From positions 11,066,236 through 11,130,235 of the forward strand of contig NC_065426.1 in NCBI RefSeq assembly GCF_024362695.1: 64,000 bases of DNA, read 5' to 3'. Every line of letters starts with the position of its first letter. Positions within the stretch are counted from its first letter, which is position 1. The DNA is from Pectinophora gossypiella. Taxonomy: Eukaryota; Arthropoda; Insecta; Lepidoptera; Gelechiidae. The position numbers and the translations under genes are program-made. The notes under the pieces are model-generated. The model was not told the origin of the DNA, ran no database searches, and saw nothing but the letters and a program-made list of their open reading frames with translations. Of this stretch, positions 21,829 to 32,887 are shown piece after piece.

Positions 21829-21896
<68 letters not shown>

Positions 21897-22068
21897 ACGT
21901 GACTTATTGTAGATTTGCCGCAGATGGCATTAACTACTTGGCCGGACAAATGGGGAGCGCTGAAGGCTCTCACCCGGTACAACGTTTAAGACAACAGGCC
22001 TGAGGGTGCCCAGTTGGGCGCGAACCTCGGCTCAGGGCGTCGTCTGAGAGGAAAAATATTTGAAAGAA

Positions 22069-24981
22069 TTAATCGACCCTAGTGGGTCGATAGCGATAAG
22101 CGCTGAATGAGGGAAATCGTCGACCACGCCGGCGGGGTCGGTATCGGGGTCCTGAAGTGTTTGGTGTCGCGAGCTGATTGGCTGCCTCTATGGCTAGGGT
22201 AATCGGGTCGTCGGGATCGTATATTACGTCCTTCGGACGCCGATACTTTTCAGTACCGTCCCTAAGCGGGATGTATTCGGAAGCCGCAACTACCAGGGGA
22301 TTTGGGTGGTGCGGAGCAGAATCGAAAAAACGTTTGGAAGCTAATTTGAGCCATTGGGCAATGGTTGGCAGACCTAGGTCAATGTGCAGATTTTCATTGC
22401 GAAGGAACCACGGAGCTCCCGTAGCTTTCCGCATGAAACGATTTTGTATTACCTGTAGACGGTGAATTTGAGAGGGGCTCGCGTGAGCGAAAACTACCCC
22501 TGCATAGGTCATGATCGGACGGATGCAAGTCGTGTAGATTTTCACCTTATTCCTAAGGGACAATTTACTTCGCTTGTTAAGGAGACAATGAAGACGGCCC
22601 ATTACAAACGCGGCGCGATCGCGCACTCGTTTGATATGGGCCTTGAAAGTAAGACGTCTATCTAAGACTACGCCGAGATATTTGACTTGCTCCTCCCAAG
22701 GGATCGGCTTGCCAAACATCGTAATGACTTTAAGTTGACGGCGTGACCGTGGCGTGTTATAATAGCCCTTTGAAAAGTACACCGCTGCACTTTTCTCCGG
22801 GTTTACCTCGATTCTCCATTTGCGAAACCACTTGCCCAAGGCATTGGCCGCGCGTTGGAGGATTCCGGTCATCATAACTCGACCACGGCACGAAGAATAG
22901 ATGGCTGTATCATCCGCAAATAAAGCTAATTCGGTATTAGGGGATTTGGGAATGTCACTAGTATATAATGAAAATAGTAAAGGGGAGAGGACGGAGCCTT
23001 GTGGGACTCCGGCATGTATCGGGTGCGGTGACGAGAGCGTCCCCTCCACGCGGTAGCGAAAGGTTCGATTTGAGAGGAAGTCTCGTATGATGTGCACGAG
23101 ACGGTCTGGCACTCCCAGTGAATAAAGCTTGTAGATCAAGCCGTTGTGCCAGACTTTGTCGAACGCTTTCGCTACATCGAAGAAGAGCGCTCCCGTAGCG
23201 ACAGGTTTTTTTAAGTTTAATCTACTAGAGATATGTTCAACAATACGGTGCACTTGTTGAACGCAGGAGTGTTTGGTTCTAAAACCAAACTGCTCTGGTG
23301 GAATAAGACTATTGGATTCGGCGTAGTCCCGTAATCTAGCAAATATGAGCCGCTCATAAACCTTCCCCATGGAATTGAGGAGACTTATGGGGCGGTAACT
23401 CGAAGGTTCGTTTTTAGGTTTCCCAGGCTTTGGTATACCAATTACAATTGCTTCTTTCCACTGCTGTGGAAAGACGCAGTTGCTCAAGGCGACGTTGAAT
23501 ATTGCCGTTAGTAAGCAGATGAGGGGAGCACCGAAGTTTTTAAGGACACGATTCGTGATACCGTCTGAGCCAGGGGCTTTTCGGGTATGAAATCTTTTGA
23601 TAATACCTAGGACCTCTTCCTCAGTTACCTGTGGAAGAGGAGGATCGGTGGGAGGTACAGAAGCCCTACGCTGAACTTCAGAGTTCACCGTCGAGAGGTG
23701 CCTACGATCGATAGGGAGAGTGCTGGGCGAGCATTGGGCTTCGAGACTGTCGGCAAGGCATTCGGCTTTTTCGTCATCGTCGAAAGCGGGGGGTTGGTTA
23801 GGCCTATTGAGAGGAGGAGTAGGAACAACCGTATCCTTTTGAAGAGACCTAGACAGCTGCCAGATGGCCTGGTGGTGGGGCTCAATGCCGCTCAAAAGAT
23901 TGTCCCACCGATTCTGTCGCATGTCATTAATACGTTTTCTTACAGTATGCTGCAAGAGACGCAAATGACGGCGACATTCCTCGGTGCGATTGGAATCATA
24001 TGCGCGGGTGGCTGCGTTTTTCTCCGTAAGCAGATCACGGATGTCGGTAGGCAGTTTCCAGCGATGGTCTTCCATCTCCGGAACCTGTTTTGAACTTTCG
24101 TTCAAAACCGACCTCACGTGATCCGTGAGGGAGTTAATAGCTGTCGAGGCCTCCTCTAAGGAGGTTATTTCTACTGGGATACTATCTAAGTACACTGAAC
24201 TGGAAGACTGGAGGCCTTCGGCCACCTTCTCCCAGTCCAGCACTGTCTTAGGGGGTGCTGGATTATCAGGGGCGTCTAAACGGGAGCCTAGTTTTAATAT
24301 AACAGGTCGGTGGTCGGATTGTAACTCGTGTAGTACTTCTATAGAACATAAACGTAAGTTTATGTTCTTTAGAAGCGCCAAGTCGAGTATTTCTGGTCTG
24401 TGGTTCAAGTCAGGGGGATATCTAGTGGGCTGCAATGGTGTTATTATATCATAATAGAGGGGCTCGGCTAGAGTTTCTAATACCCTGCCTCTTGTGTTTG
24501 TTGTTAAGCAACTCCAAGAAAGATGTTTAGCGTTAAGATCGCCTGCAATTATGACTGAATTACTGAGATTAAAGAGGGCTTCGAGGTCACTTCTAAGTAA
24601 CCTCTTAGAGTTATTAGGAGATAGATAAGCCGACACTAATGTGATCGGCTGATGTCCTGTCATGCCTACTCGACAGATCGAAGCCTCAATGTCAGTGAGG
24701 GCAGGTGGGTCTATGGGGATACAGTGAAGTGACTTTTTATAATAAATGAGAGTGCCCCCTTTGGGCGCGCAGGTCCTGTCGTTTCGCACTAGATTATAAT
24801 TTGCCATCTTGGGGTCGCGGTTAGAGGGTTTGAGGAAAGATTCCTGCACTAATAAAATATCTACCTGATGATGTTTTACAAACTCGTGAATCTCTGCACG
24901 TTGACCTAAGATGCCATCAGCATTGAAAAAACCTATTGTAAGGGAACGCGGTTTGACTCTACTTTTATTCGTACAATCCAT
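22069..24981 (-). CDS. LINE ORF2: endonuclease/reverse transcriptase
   Basis: 970 residues, uninterrupted. It would nick target DNA and copy the element's RNA at the nick (target-primed reverse transcription). Residues ~12-230 form an AP-endonuclease-like domain: N20 in the GFFNADG start, E47 in LLVQESF, D148 and N150 in AGDLNAKH, and D223-H224 in the SDHRP motif. Residues ~455-750 are the RT: KAPGSDGI (468-475), PISLLNSMGK (531-540), D602 in FFDVAKAFD, AGVPQGSVLSP (657-667) and the catalytic FADD (688-691). No RNase H follows. The start is the ATG at 24981, two bases after the ORF1 stop (TAATAATG), an arrangement suited to termination-reinitiation. All visible catalytic residues are present, so the protein could be active. 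Open frames on the opposite strand are shadows. Confidence 0.93.
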   Translation of the reverse strand: MDCTNKSRVKPRSLTIGFFNADGILGQRAEIHEFVKHHQVDILLVQESFLKPSNRDPKMANYNLVRNDRTCAPKGGTLIYYKKSLHCIPIDPPALTDIEASICRVGMTGHQPITLVSAYLSPNNSKRLLRSDLEALFNLSNSVIIAGDLNAKHLSWSCLTTNTRGRVLETLAEPLYYDIITPLQPTRYPPDLNHRPEILDLALLKNINLRLCSIEVLHELQSDHRPVILKLGSRLDAPDNPAPPKTVLDWEKVAEGLQSSSSVYLDSIPVEITSLEEASTAINSLTDHVRSVLNESSKQVPEMEDHRWKLPTDIRDLLTEKNAATRAYDSNRTEECRRHLRLLQHTVRKRINDMRQNRWDNLLSGIEPHHQAIWQLSRSLQKDTVVPTPPLNRPNQPPAFDDDEKAECLADSLEAQCSPSTLPIDRRHLSTVNSEVQRRASVPPTDPPLPQVTEEEVLGIIKRFHTRKAPGSDGITNRVLKNFGAPLICLLTAIFNVALSNCVFPQQWKEAIVIGIPKPGKPKNEPSSYRPISLLNSMGKVYERLIFARLRDYAESNSLIPPEQFGFRTKHSCVQQVHRIVEHISSRLNLKKPVATGALFFDVAKAFDKVWHNGLIYKLYSLGVPDRLVHIIRDFLSNRTFRYRVEGTLSSPHPIHAGVPQGSVLSPLLFSLYTSDIPKSPNTELALFADDTAIYSSCRGRVMMTGILQRAANALGKWFRKWRIEVNPEKSAAVYFSKGYYNTPRSRRQLKVITMFGKPIPWEEQVKYLGVVLDRRLTFKAHIKRVRDRAAFVMGRLHCLLNKRSKLSLRNKVKIYTTCIRPIMTYAGVVFAHASPSQIHRLQVIQNRFMRKATGAPWFLRNENLHIDLGLPTIAQWLKLASKRFFDSAPHHPNPLVVAASEYIPLRDGTEKYRRPKDVIYDPDDPITLAIEAANQLATPNTSGPRYRPRRRGRRFPSFSAYRYRPTRVD

Positions 24982-24983
24982 TA

Positions 24984-26045
24984 TTAGGCTTTAAATTGGG
25001 ACAGGGAGTCTAATAAACTGTCAAGTTGACTAAGGGCCGACTTAAAGAGAATACTAAATTCCCTAAACTGGTTGACAGGAAATGCAGAGGCCTGAGGGGC
25101 CATCGCAGGAACCGGACGAGGCGCGAGAGAGGCTGCAGGAATACCTAAATTGCTACTAGGTTGGGCGCGGGGCGGATTTGTGGGTCGGACGATTGACGGG
25201 GGACGAGTCCATGCGGATGGACGCTGCGGCGCGAGTTTGGTCTGCGTGAGTGGCAGAGCCGGGAAATCGCGAGTAGAGTGCGAGGAAGGGGCCATATGGG
25301 CTTTAGTGGGACCGGGTTGGGAAGCTGCAGCTCGGGCTGCCCTTCGTTGGGCTACCTTGTGGTGGGTGCGTGGAGCCTTGGTGCATCCGCGATAGTTCGC
25401 AGGATGACCTTGCTGACCACACAGCACACAACTAGGGGGTTCTACCTCGTTTTTGCCTCTAAGGCAATCCGAGGTAGCGTGATCCCCTAGGCACTTTACG
25501 CACCTAGGCTTGGCATGGCAATGCCTACTAGAATGCCCGTAAAGTTGGCATCTATGACACTGCGTTGGGGGGCCTCCCTTATGGGGAGTTTCGACTTTAA
25601 GGCCAGATAGACCGCAACAAGTCTTCAGGTTGAAGATCTTCTTGCCCTCATCCGTCCTTTCTAATATGACTGTGACCATGTCATACGGGACCTGGCCACG
25701 ACCGCGATGCATACGGTGCACCTCAAGCACCGGAAAACCGTTGTTAACAAGGTCCTCCTTAACAAGAGTGGTTTCCCACTCCTTAGGGATTCCCTTTATG
25801 ATGATACGGAGGATACGTTCCTCCGGGAGGGCGTAGGTATGGAATTGTATTCCTCTACCTTTCAGAATTGTAGTGAGCTTTCTATGCTCAGAAGATGACG
25901 GGACTTGAATTTTGATCCCATCTTGGGTCGTGCGGGCGCTGGTGATTACGATGTTCTCCTCTTTCGCCCGAAGGGAGACTTCGTTCCACCTATTTTTGTC
26001 CCTCATATACAAGGGCGGAGGGGTGGGACCTTTTTGTACTTGAGG
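24984..26045 (-). CDS. LINE ORF1: gag-like nucleic-acid-binding protein, N-terminus missing
   Basis: 353 codons open from the element's first base, beginning PQVQKGPTPPPLYMRD; the first ATG is the codon at 26006-26004. Residue numbers below start at the TTG codon at 26012. Residues ~60-145 match the region preceding the knuckles in Jockey gags (LRIIIKGIPKEW...LKVETPHKGG). Three CCHC knuckles follow: C152-C155-H160-C165, C171-C174-H178-C183, and C195-C198-H203-C210, the last with six residues before the final Cys. The C-terminal ~130 residues are Pro/Ala/Ser-rich. Such proteins coat the element RNA and take it to the nucleus. Loss of the N-terminus means this copy probably cannot make a full ORF1 product. 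Confidence 0.9.
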   Translation of the reverse strand, partial: PQVQKGPTPPPLYMRDKNRWNEVSLRAKEENIVITSARTTQDGIKIQVPSSSEHRKLTTILKGRGIQFHTYALPEERILRIIIKGIPKEWETTLVKEDLVNNGFPVLEVHRMHRGRGQVPYDMVTVILERTDEGKKIFNLKTCCGLSGLKVETPHKGGPPTQCHRCQLYGHSSRHCHAKPRCVKCLGDHATSDCLRGKNEVEPPSCVLCGQQGHPANYRGCTKAPRTHHKVAQRRAARAAASQPGPTKAHMAPSSHSTRDFPALPLTQTKLAPQRPSAWTRPPSIVRPTNPPRAQPSSNLGIPAASLAPRPVPAMAPQASAFPVNQFREFSILFKSALSQLDSLLDSLSQFKA

Positions 26046-26056
26046 GTGGTGAGAGG
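26046..26056 (+). repeat. Target-site duplication of Jockey LINE, right copy
   Basis: GTGGTGAGAGG, identical to 21818-21828. Confidence 0.85.
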
Positions 26057-26462
26057 ATTAACTTACGTTACCTATTTAAAATGATCAACTAACAAGAACT
26101 TAGCTGTGGCTTCTCGCCTTTACATTCATTTATTTAAAAGAAAATGTTATTACGTTTCGTTTCATGACAATTTCTGTGCCCATCTACCGTCGGCTGAAAA
26201 TTTTAATAAACCGTTTGGAATGGAACGCTGCTTATTAACGTGTACACCCGCAGTGAACCAACCGTACACCCACAAGGTAAACACGCTCTCAAACGAATAA
26301 AATGTCACGTGTGTTAATATGGAGAGGTTTTTACCACTTATGTTACGAAGTATTTAATTATTTTCTCTGTTATACTTTTTATTACATGTGAAATTACTTT
26401 ATTATTTTTATGTTACTTCATATAGGTATTTATTGTCCATGTTGATAATGTAACTTTTTACA
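26057..26462. other. Nothing recognised
   Basis: AT-rich DNA flanking the LINE insertion; no gene or repeat supported. Confidence 0.5.
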
Positions 26463-26870
26463 TACATACATAAACTGACGCCTATTTCCCACCTGGGTAA
26501 GCAGAGACTATAGAATTCCATTTACTTCGATCCTGACACACATCTATTGCTTCCTCCACTTTTTCACAGAATTAAAAAGACGACAATCCATGCTGTTCAT
26601 TATCTCATGCAGTTAATTTCTCTGAAATTAGATACGCAAAGAGTCGAAATTTACAGATTAATCAGCGACTGTTCGGCTTTGCCGACTATTCAACGATTAG
26701 TTGGCAGGTACATTTCTACATACATACATAAACTCACGCCTATTTCCCACCGGGGTAAGCAGAGACTATAGAATTCCATTTGTTTCGATCCTGACACACT
26801 TCTCTTGCTTCCTCCACACTCATCAATCGCTTCATACACGCACGCCGGTTCAGAGTACATCGTACATTTC
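26463..26870 (-). mobile_element. Two LINE-I 3' ends
   Basis: 26463-26555 and 26717-26870 both read TACATACATAAACTCACGCC-like starts, CCCACCGGGGTAAGCAGAGA, CTATAGAATTCCATTT and TTCGATCCTGACACA. The second continues to ATCAATCGCTTCATACACGC. On the - strand this ends a protein containing MKRLMDVEEAREV-like residues in the copy at 33503, so it is a LINE C-terminus. Confidence 0.7.
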
Positions 26871-29065
26871 TAATTAAAAAAAATCTTACATAACGTTCGG
26901 TTGTTTATGATTCCTTAACATAATTCTCCTACAAGTCGACAAATGTAGTACAGGGCATATACTTACACCATGGGCTATTTGTATGGGTGATGATTTGGTA
27001 ATATGTCACAATTAAGATTTCCAATACCAAGTGTTACCTTATAGTAACATAATGAAAGATCTACCGAGTTCATTAGCTATAATGAGTGTATTTACAGATA
27101 CACACCATATTTATAGTTCACGTTTAATATTAGCAATAAGATCTATTTTATTTTCCATTAGGGATTACAGACATGAGTTTAATTATGTATGGACACACCA
27201 TTTCGATCACAAGTCACAGTCCAGCAGCTCGATACCATTCGCGTGACGTGTATCGCGCGCGACTAGTAGCGACCAATTAGTTGAACAATTCCAAGCACGA
27301 ACTGTTTAGCGGTTAATTGTCCAACGATAGCCGATACATTCGTAATTTTAAGCTTACAGGCTAATGAAAGCAGCGGGCCAAAATATTTTATTTTCAAAAA
27401 TCTTTGTTACGACCACTTGAAACCAACTGGCTGACTAATGTCGAGAGGGCAGATGTAGGCAAATAAGATGATTATTTGCACGAGTCAGTGCGACTAAGTG
27501 GCGGTTAGAGGAACTGTGTCTCATCATGTTTAAGTTATATTTAAAGATTACCCATTCCTCAACCCTTTCACATTAAAATACTGATTATTTTTTACTATGT
27601 CTCCCTCAACGCCCTTACATCAGCGATAAGCGAAACGTAATGGAAATTAAATTTGTTCGAGTGTAAAGCTTCGAGCTTAAAGGCTGCCGTGCGCGCTTGA
27701 CCCAGACTTGATTATGAATTAGTGGATTATATTGTAAAGCACAGGTTAGAGGCATTCACGGATTAATTGGCTAGGTTTTAACGTGAAAGGAAAAGTTATG
27801 GCATTTCTTTCACTTTGAGGTTATCTGGGAAAAGAGTTGCTAAAAGGCCACCGATGATACTTCTTTTGTTTCGTTCTGAATCGTCATCGCAAGTTGCCAT
27901 ATATTTTATGTGTCTAATATAGAATGAATGTGTCAAATTAAGAATCTGTCAAAAGTAGACTGTGATATTAAAAGTAGATTTGCATGGGATACGCTATCTA
28001 CATAAACGCGACAAATGACGCGATGTCTCTTATTCCACTCTAACAGGGAATAAGCAAACCATATTTTATTTCGACATAATTGAAGTCACAACTTGCCCCA
28101 TAAATAACATAATAGATTTGTTCCAAACAATTCAACCGTGATGTGATGATAATCAAATGAAACACGAACAGTTCACCCTCAAAAAGGAGAAAAAATAACA
28201 CATGTCGCTTTGGCGAAGTCAATTTATTGACTCATTAACGCTAAAAGAGTTCGTAATTGAATCACGCGCATCAAAATGCGACAGTAATCGACCATTCACG
28301 GCGGGGGATAATTCTATAAACAATTACAATCATTCGCTACATTTAGTACGTATCAAACAAAATGCATTGCGTTGTCGCTTTGATGTCCGATGACGAGGAT
28401 AGAATAGAGTTTAAAACAATAAACAGACCACTGGTCTACAACTACCATAGATACAGTGCGACATTCAAAAATTCGCCGAAAATTACACATTTAAATACTT
28501 ACACTAATATCGTCTATTATACCTACTATTTTTCAATTAATTCAAAAATATCATTCAATTAATTTCAATCCGGGTATAATTTAGACCACATTTCTTATCA
28601 GAATTGAAACAAGTGTGTCTGTTGCAAGGATTGGTTTAATAAAAATCACATTCGAATATAATTTAAAAAAAGTGCTTACGTGATTTGCGCTATAAAGCTA
28701 CGATGTATAGATTCAGTTTAATACGTTTTATTGTTGGCAATTTTATTCTGGCAATTATGAAGAATGGCAAAAAAAATATTACGAATTAAATCTATGTAAC
28801 AAGAGGTGATTGGTTAGCAGAATGTTACATGACATCTGTCATCGCTGTCGGCCATCTTGTTTTGTGCTTTCCCGCCAGTTGTTGCGGGCGGGTATTGTGA
28901 CGTCATTCAATCAATGTGGCGTTCCGCAGACGTTTCTCTTAAATAAAACTCCCGCGTTCGGCTGATTGATTGACTTGTGTTGGTAAAATGGAATGTTTTA
29001 TTAAGGGGGATTAATGATTTATGGTGATTATGACGCAAACGTTAGATTTAAGTTAGGTTAGGTTT
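26871..29065. other. Quiet 2.2-kb stretch with a CRE/hairpin patch
   Basis: Nearly free of the window's repeats; only 27158-27190 resembles a SINE-J end. 28840-28960 has a short hairpin (CCCGCC at 28871, GGCGGG at 28887) and an exact TGACGTCA at 28898-28905, in a GC-richer patch. Lack of insertions next to a homeobox gene is compatible with regulatory constraint. No exon was found. Confidence 0.35.
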
Positions 29066-29165
29066 AAACTCGGTGAGGCGTGGGTGCTCAGTTTATTTTC
29101 TGACGGATGTACCTCTGACTACCCCAATTGGAATGTAGTCGTGAGCATATGTGTTATTATGTTAT
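29066..29165 (+). mobile_element. SINE-D tail fragment
   Basis: AACTCGGTGAGGCGTGGGTG, GGATGTACCTCTGACTACCC, CAATTGGAATGTAGTCGTGA, then a TTATGTTATAA end. Confidence 0.75.
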
Positions 29166-30098
29166 AAGGTTTATATATGTTATATATGTTGAATAATTTA
29201 AAATGATCGACACTATCAATACTTTAGCTTTCTACAATATACTTAATCTAAAATAACTACATTTTGTTCAGCATTCACTTTAGATCTAGACATAAAAAAA
29301 CAAAAAGACCTTTTGTTTCAATTAAGTTATTAAAATCATGAATTCGAATTTGCGACTGCGTGACATGCGTTCTTCCTACTGTGCTATCACAGAATTTTGA
29401 AATTAAACAAAAATGTGAGCTCAAAACATAACTATCCATATCACTACTGTAAATATGCGGTCCCAATGGTGTAATTACTGCCCACAATTAAGTACCCTCA
29501 AACTTTCAGCGGAATGTTCAACAATGCTAATTGTGTTTCATTGCAGCTAAAATTTGTGGAAATGGAGGCATTATGTCGTAAACTTGACGGCAATAGAATT
29601 TGTATGAATTAAAAAATATTTTATACACTTTAGTAGTTCTATATGTTGAAAGCGTATAGTTGATGGAGTGTATTAATATTACACACACTCATACACATAA
29701 GCATTAGTGTGTGCCTTATTGTGAAAATCACGTAAACGCCTTGTGAAAAGAAAAACACATTTTGATGTGATTTTCCTCAACAAATCTTCGATTTCTTTCA
29801 ATCAACTTCAATCCGCATACAAATTGAGACCATATTGTTTTACTGATAGGGTTGACTGCCCTATGGTTAGGCACTGAACGAAGGCACTAATAATGCTTGA
29901 TTCTGGGGCCTATGATAATTAGTAATAGTGTGTTTTATATAGATAGTACTACTAACACAATTAAGTTCCATTGTTACTAACACTTTTAATATTTTATTTG
30001 ATTGTTAACTAACCTAGCAAGTAAGTGTATTGTTACTAATAAATTATAAATGTATACTCGTATTGTCCGAAATAAATGATTTTGAATTGAATTGAAAT
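29166..30098 (+). other. Unassigned DNA ending in LINE-V 3' UTR
   Basis: 29166-29929 holds nothing recognised. 29930-30098 looks like a LINE 3' UTR, ending TTGTCCGAAATAAATGATTT with a GAATTGAATTGAAA tail; 39945-40030 carries the reverse of part of it (TTAGTAACAAAAGTC). Confidence 0.4.
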
Positions 30099-30176
30099 TT
30101 ACCTGCATTGAAACTAGCTCGTCTATATATTGTTATAATTATAATTCTCCAATTCATAATCACTCCGATTTCATAA

Positions 30177-30265
30177 GTCGTCCCGTGATCATGGCACTTG
30201 CAACAGTTTTGAAATATCCGGAGTCTCATATCCCTGATTAACGCGGTAAGAACCCGGTATTATGT
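30177..30265 (+). repeat. Interspersed repeat O, copy 2
   Basis: GTCCCGTGATCATGGCACTT, GCAACAGTTTTGAAATATCC, GGAGTCTCATATCCCTGATT and CGCGGTAAGAACCCGGTATT, as at 11218. Confidence 0.65.
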
Positions 30266-31067
30266 GAACACACATCTAAATGTGATTTTACAAAAACACG
30301 CTTACGTGGTTTTCAGGAGCAGACGATATGTGACTCTAGTTACAATATGATATGTCAGTCAGACATAGGAATACAGGTAAATTAAGTAGGTATTTTCTAG
30401 GTAAGCGTCTCCCACCTTATAATCAGATACGATGGTAGTCAAATGGAACGCCGCTTTAAGCAATACGGTTTCTTGGGCAATGTTATTCAGAATCATAGCA
30501 CATTGACCCCTAAATTTGTTCTTAATAATCGCATTAAACTCCGTCAAAACAAAAGCTATAATAGTGACAAACGACGCGACACAACATCGTGCCCCGGCCG
30601 CGCGGGGGTGGGCTGCGGCACCGACCGACACCATACTTCATACTCACTATCAATACAGGGGTGCACACTATACTATTTTACTTCTTACTCTAGTAGATTA
30701 AAGTTAGGCAAGGCAGGAATAATCGAAATGCGTAGATACATTTTATCACAATTCCTTTTGTTATAACGAATAACGAACAAGTATTGTATTTATTGTATTC
30801 TTCGTCGTTGGTTATTGTATTCTTCGTCGATGAATAACTTGTTAGAATAAAATAAGTTAAAAAAAACTTTATTTCGATTTTCTAATGCAATGACTTTAGA
30901 TGCTTTTGGATACTTCTGAACTAAGTGGAGAAACACCTGTATTTCAGGAGAATGATGAATGATGAGGATCATGGGTAGAAGAGACACACAACTCCTTACA
31001 GCCAAACTTGGTACTGAAGTCCAGAATTAATGTTTAAGAACCGGGAGGAACTAATAGGCGTGACCGT
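30266..31067. other. Nothing recognised
   Basis: 30585-30640 is GC-rich (CCCCGGCCGCGCGGGGGTGG) and contains a CCCCGGCCGCGCGGGG near-palindrome. No exon was supported. Confidence 0.45.
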
Positions 31068-31128
31068 AGTTAGAAAGTACCTCTGACTACCCCAATACGG
31101 GAATATACTCGAGAGCTTATGTTGTGTT
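31068..31128 (+). mobile_element. SINE-D tail scrap
   Basis: AAGTACCTCTGACTACCCCA, ATACGGGAATATACTCGAGA, GCTTATGTTGTG. Confidence 0.65.
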
Positions 31129-31344
31129 AAGGAACGATCAAATTTCTAAATGCCCCTATAAACACAAAAAATTGTGCCCAACGGCCTTATAAGCTATGAC
31201 ATAATATGGCTTTATAATGGACGTCTAGAAAGATAAGCAGCTTATACGCTTGTTTGTTATTTTTGTAGATAAACGTAATAAGTAGAAACTTTCACAGTTA
31301 CTTGAATATACTCTACGTTCGTTTCCACGACACCAAACACTTCA

Positions 31345-31587
31345 GAACCCCGATACCGACGCCGCCGGCGTGGTCGACGATTACCCTCATTCAGCGCTTA
31401 TCGCTATCGACCCACTAGGGTTGATTAATTCTTTCAAATATCATCCTCTCTGTCGACGCCTTGAGCCGAGGTTCGCGTCCAACTTGGCACCCTCAGGCCT
31501 GTTGTCTTAAATTTTGTACAGGGTGAGAGCCCTCAGCGCTTCCCATTTGCCCGGCCAAGTAGTTAATGCTACAATAAGTCCCGTAAA
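31345..31587 (+). mobile_element. Jockey LINE 3' end, 5'-truncated
   Basis: Same sense as ORF2 of the large LINE: encodes the C-terminal residues around PDTDAAGVVDDYPHSALIAI then continues through the 3' UTR (GAGCCGAGGTTCGCGTCCAA, CTCAGGCCTGTTGTCTTAAA) to a short AAAAAA tail. Compared with 22069-24981 the last codons are slightly diverged. Confidence 0.88.
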
Positions 31588-32522
31588 AAAATCTACGTTC
31601 GTTTCACATAAAATCAAGCGAGTCGCAGCCCTAACAACTAAGTTAGACAGTAAACAGCAAATAAATAGCGCTTCAATGTCACGACACTCGGGTCGACACT
31701 AAGTGTCGTCTACATTAGATGTCTGTAGCCGGTGTACACGGCATCATATCGACCAATCACGTGGCGCCGTTATCACGTGATATCAAAAGCTATTTGTTCT
31801 TTTTCTAAAGTTTGAGATCAGTTAGTTATATTTACTTATAATTTAATTTTGTTTAGAATTTTCATTATAGTTGAAGTTCTAAAATAATGTTTTAATTTTT
31901 ATTTTTCTTTATTTATTATGATATGAAAATTATATACTTTATTGAGTATATCGGACACAAGATGGACGAACGAATTATCAATTAATAAAAAAAAAATGCA
32001 TATTTATTTTTCTATATTATTATTATAGATTTTGTTTCAGGGGAACTACATTTTTTTTTAATCTTAAGAATAATGTTTGTCTACGGCTAACTTTCCAACT
32101 TATCCAACTGTCGTAAAAATAACCAAAGTTTCCATACCTTATTCCTTTTAGATAGTTTTCATTTTCACATTCGATACGATATGAGAACATTTATATTTAT
32201 GGCAACACTTTAACGATATTCTAACGTGACAACTTTGTTGCTAGTGTTCTTATTTTACAATCTCGTGACTTACCCACTATTTTTGTAAAGTCAGTTATCG
32301 ACTGCAAGATTTGGTGTCAGGTATTTTTGTTTACGTACCAAGAGTGGCCAGGTACGAATAGAAACATCTGCGGTTTATCTTCTCTAGGGCTTTGAGAACA
32401 AACTCTTAGAACAGATTGGCATACGACCACGAGATTCTTCTGAGTATTACTATATCTAATCTAATAATAATAAAATTATAATTATATTATCTTAAGGGGC
32501 CTCTAGCTCTAAATGACAAACA
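31588..32522. other. Nothing recognised
   Basis: About 930 bases, AT-rich after 31800. No repeat or exon supported. Confidence 0.5.
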
Positions 32523-32645
32523 TAATAATAAAACACTTTATTGCACACAAATTTAAAAAACATTTACAGCATAAACTTATTTTAAGGTGGGCAAAAGCGG
32601 CCTTATCGCTAAGAGCGATCTCTTCCAGACAACCTTCGGCAGAGG
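32523..32645 (-). mobile_element. LINE-N 3' end
   Basis: ATAAAACACTTTATTGCACA, then AAGCGGCCTTATCGCTAAGA and GCGATCTCTTCCAGACAACC: the reverse of the LINE-N terminus. Confidence 0.65.
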
Positions 32646-32714
32646 ATACAGTACATTTTAATCCAAATAATAATCTACTAATCTACCTATGAATCCAAAT
32701 AGATTATTTATTAG

Positions 32715-32866
32715 AAGAACAGGAGGATAAAAAGGCCACATTGAATCAATGCATGTACAAAGGCAATAATGCTATTTGACATTTGTAAACATTCGAACTT
32801 AGTTTTATGTTTTATGCGCATTTGTCGAACTCGGTTTTAGATGAATTGCCTCGATCTTGAAACTCG
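32715..32866. mobile_element. MITE-K, decayed copy
   Basis: GGAGGATAAAAAGGCCACAT and ATGCTATTTGACATTTGT at the left, GCGCATTTGTCGAACTCG and TAGATGAATTGCCTCGATCT at the right. The mirrored ends are still visible, with more mismatches than at 14898. Confidence 0.65.
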
Positions 32867-32887
32867 CAATATCTACTATAACTATCA

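Larger units (their letters stand above)
21829..26045 (-). mobile_element. Jockey-type non-LTR retrotransposon, 5'-truncated, young
   Basis: A 4217-base - strand LINE. On the + strand it starts with 67 consecutive T (21829-21895), the A tail, followed by a 173-base 3' UTR, ORF2 (22069-24981) and ORF1 (24984-26045). An exact 11-bp duplication flanks it. ORF1 is open from the first base of the element, with a stop only in flanking DNA, so the 5' UTR and the ORF1 start were lost on insertion. The gag zinc knuckles, an AP-type endonuclease, the RT and the absence of an RNase H domain fit the Jockey clade. Other 3' ends of the family lie at 478, 31345, 34434 and 60297. Confidence 0.93.

Noticed and set aside
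21818..22003. Open frames made of poly-Phe or poly-Lys
   Set aside because: Translation of the LINE's A tail in both orientations.
23698..24093. 131-residue open frame on the + strand inside the LINE
   Set aside because: Shadow of the intact ORF2 on the other strand; no family features.
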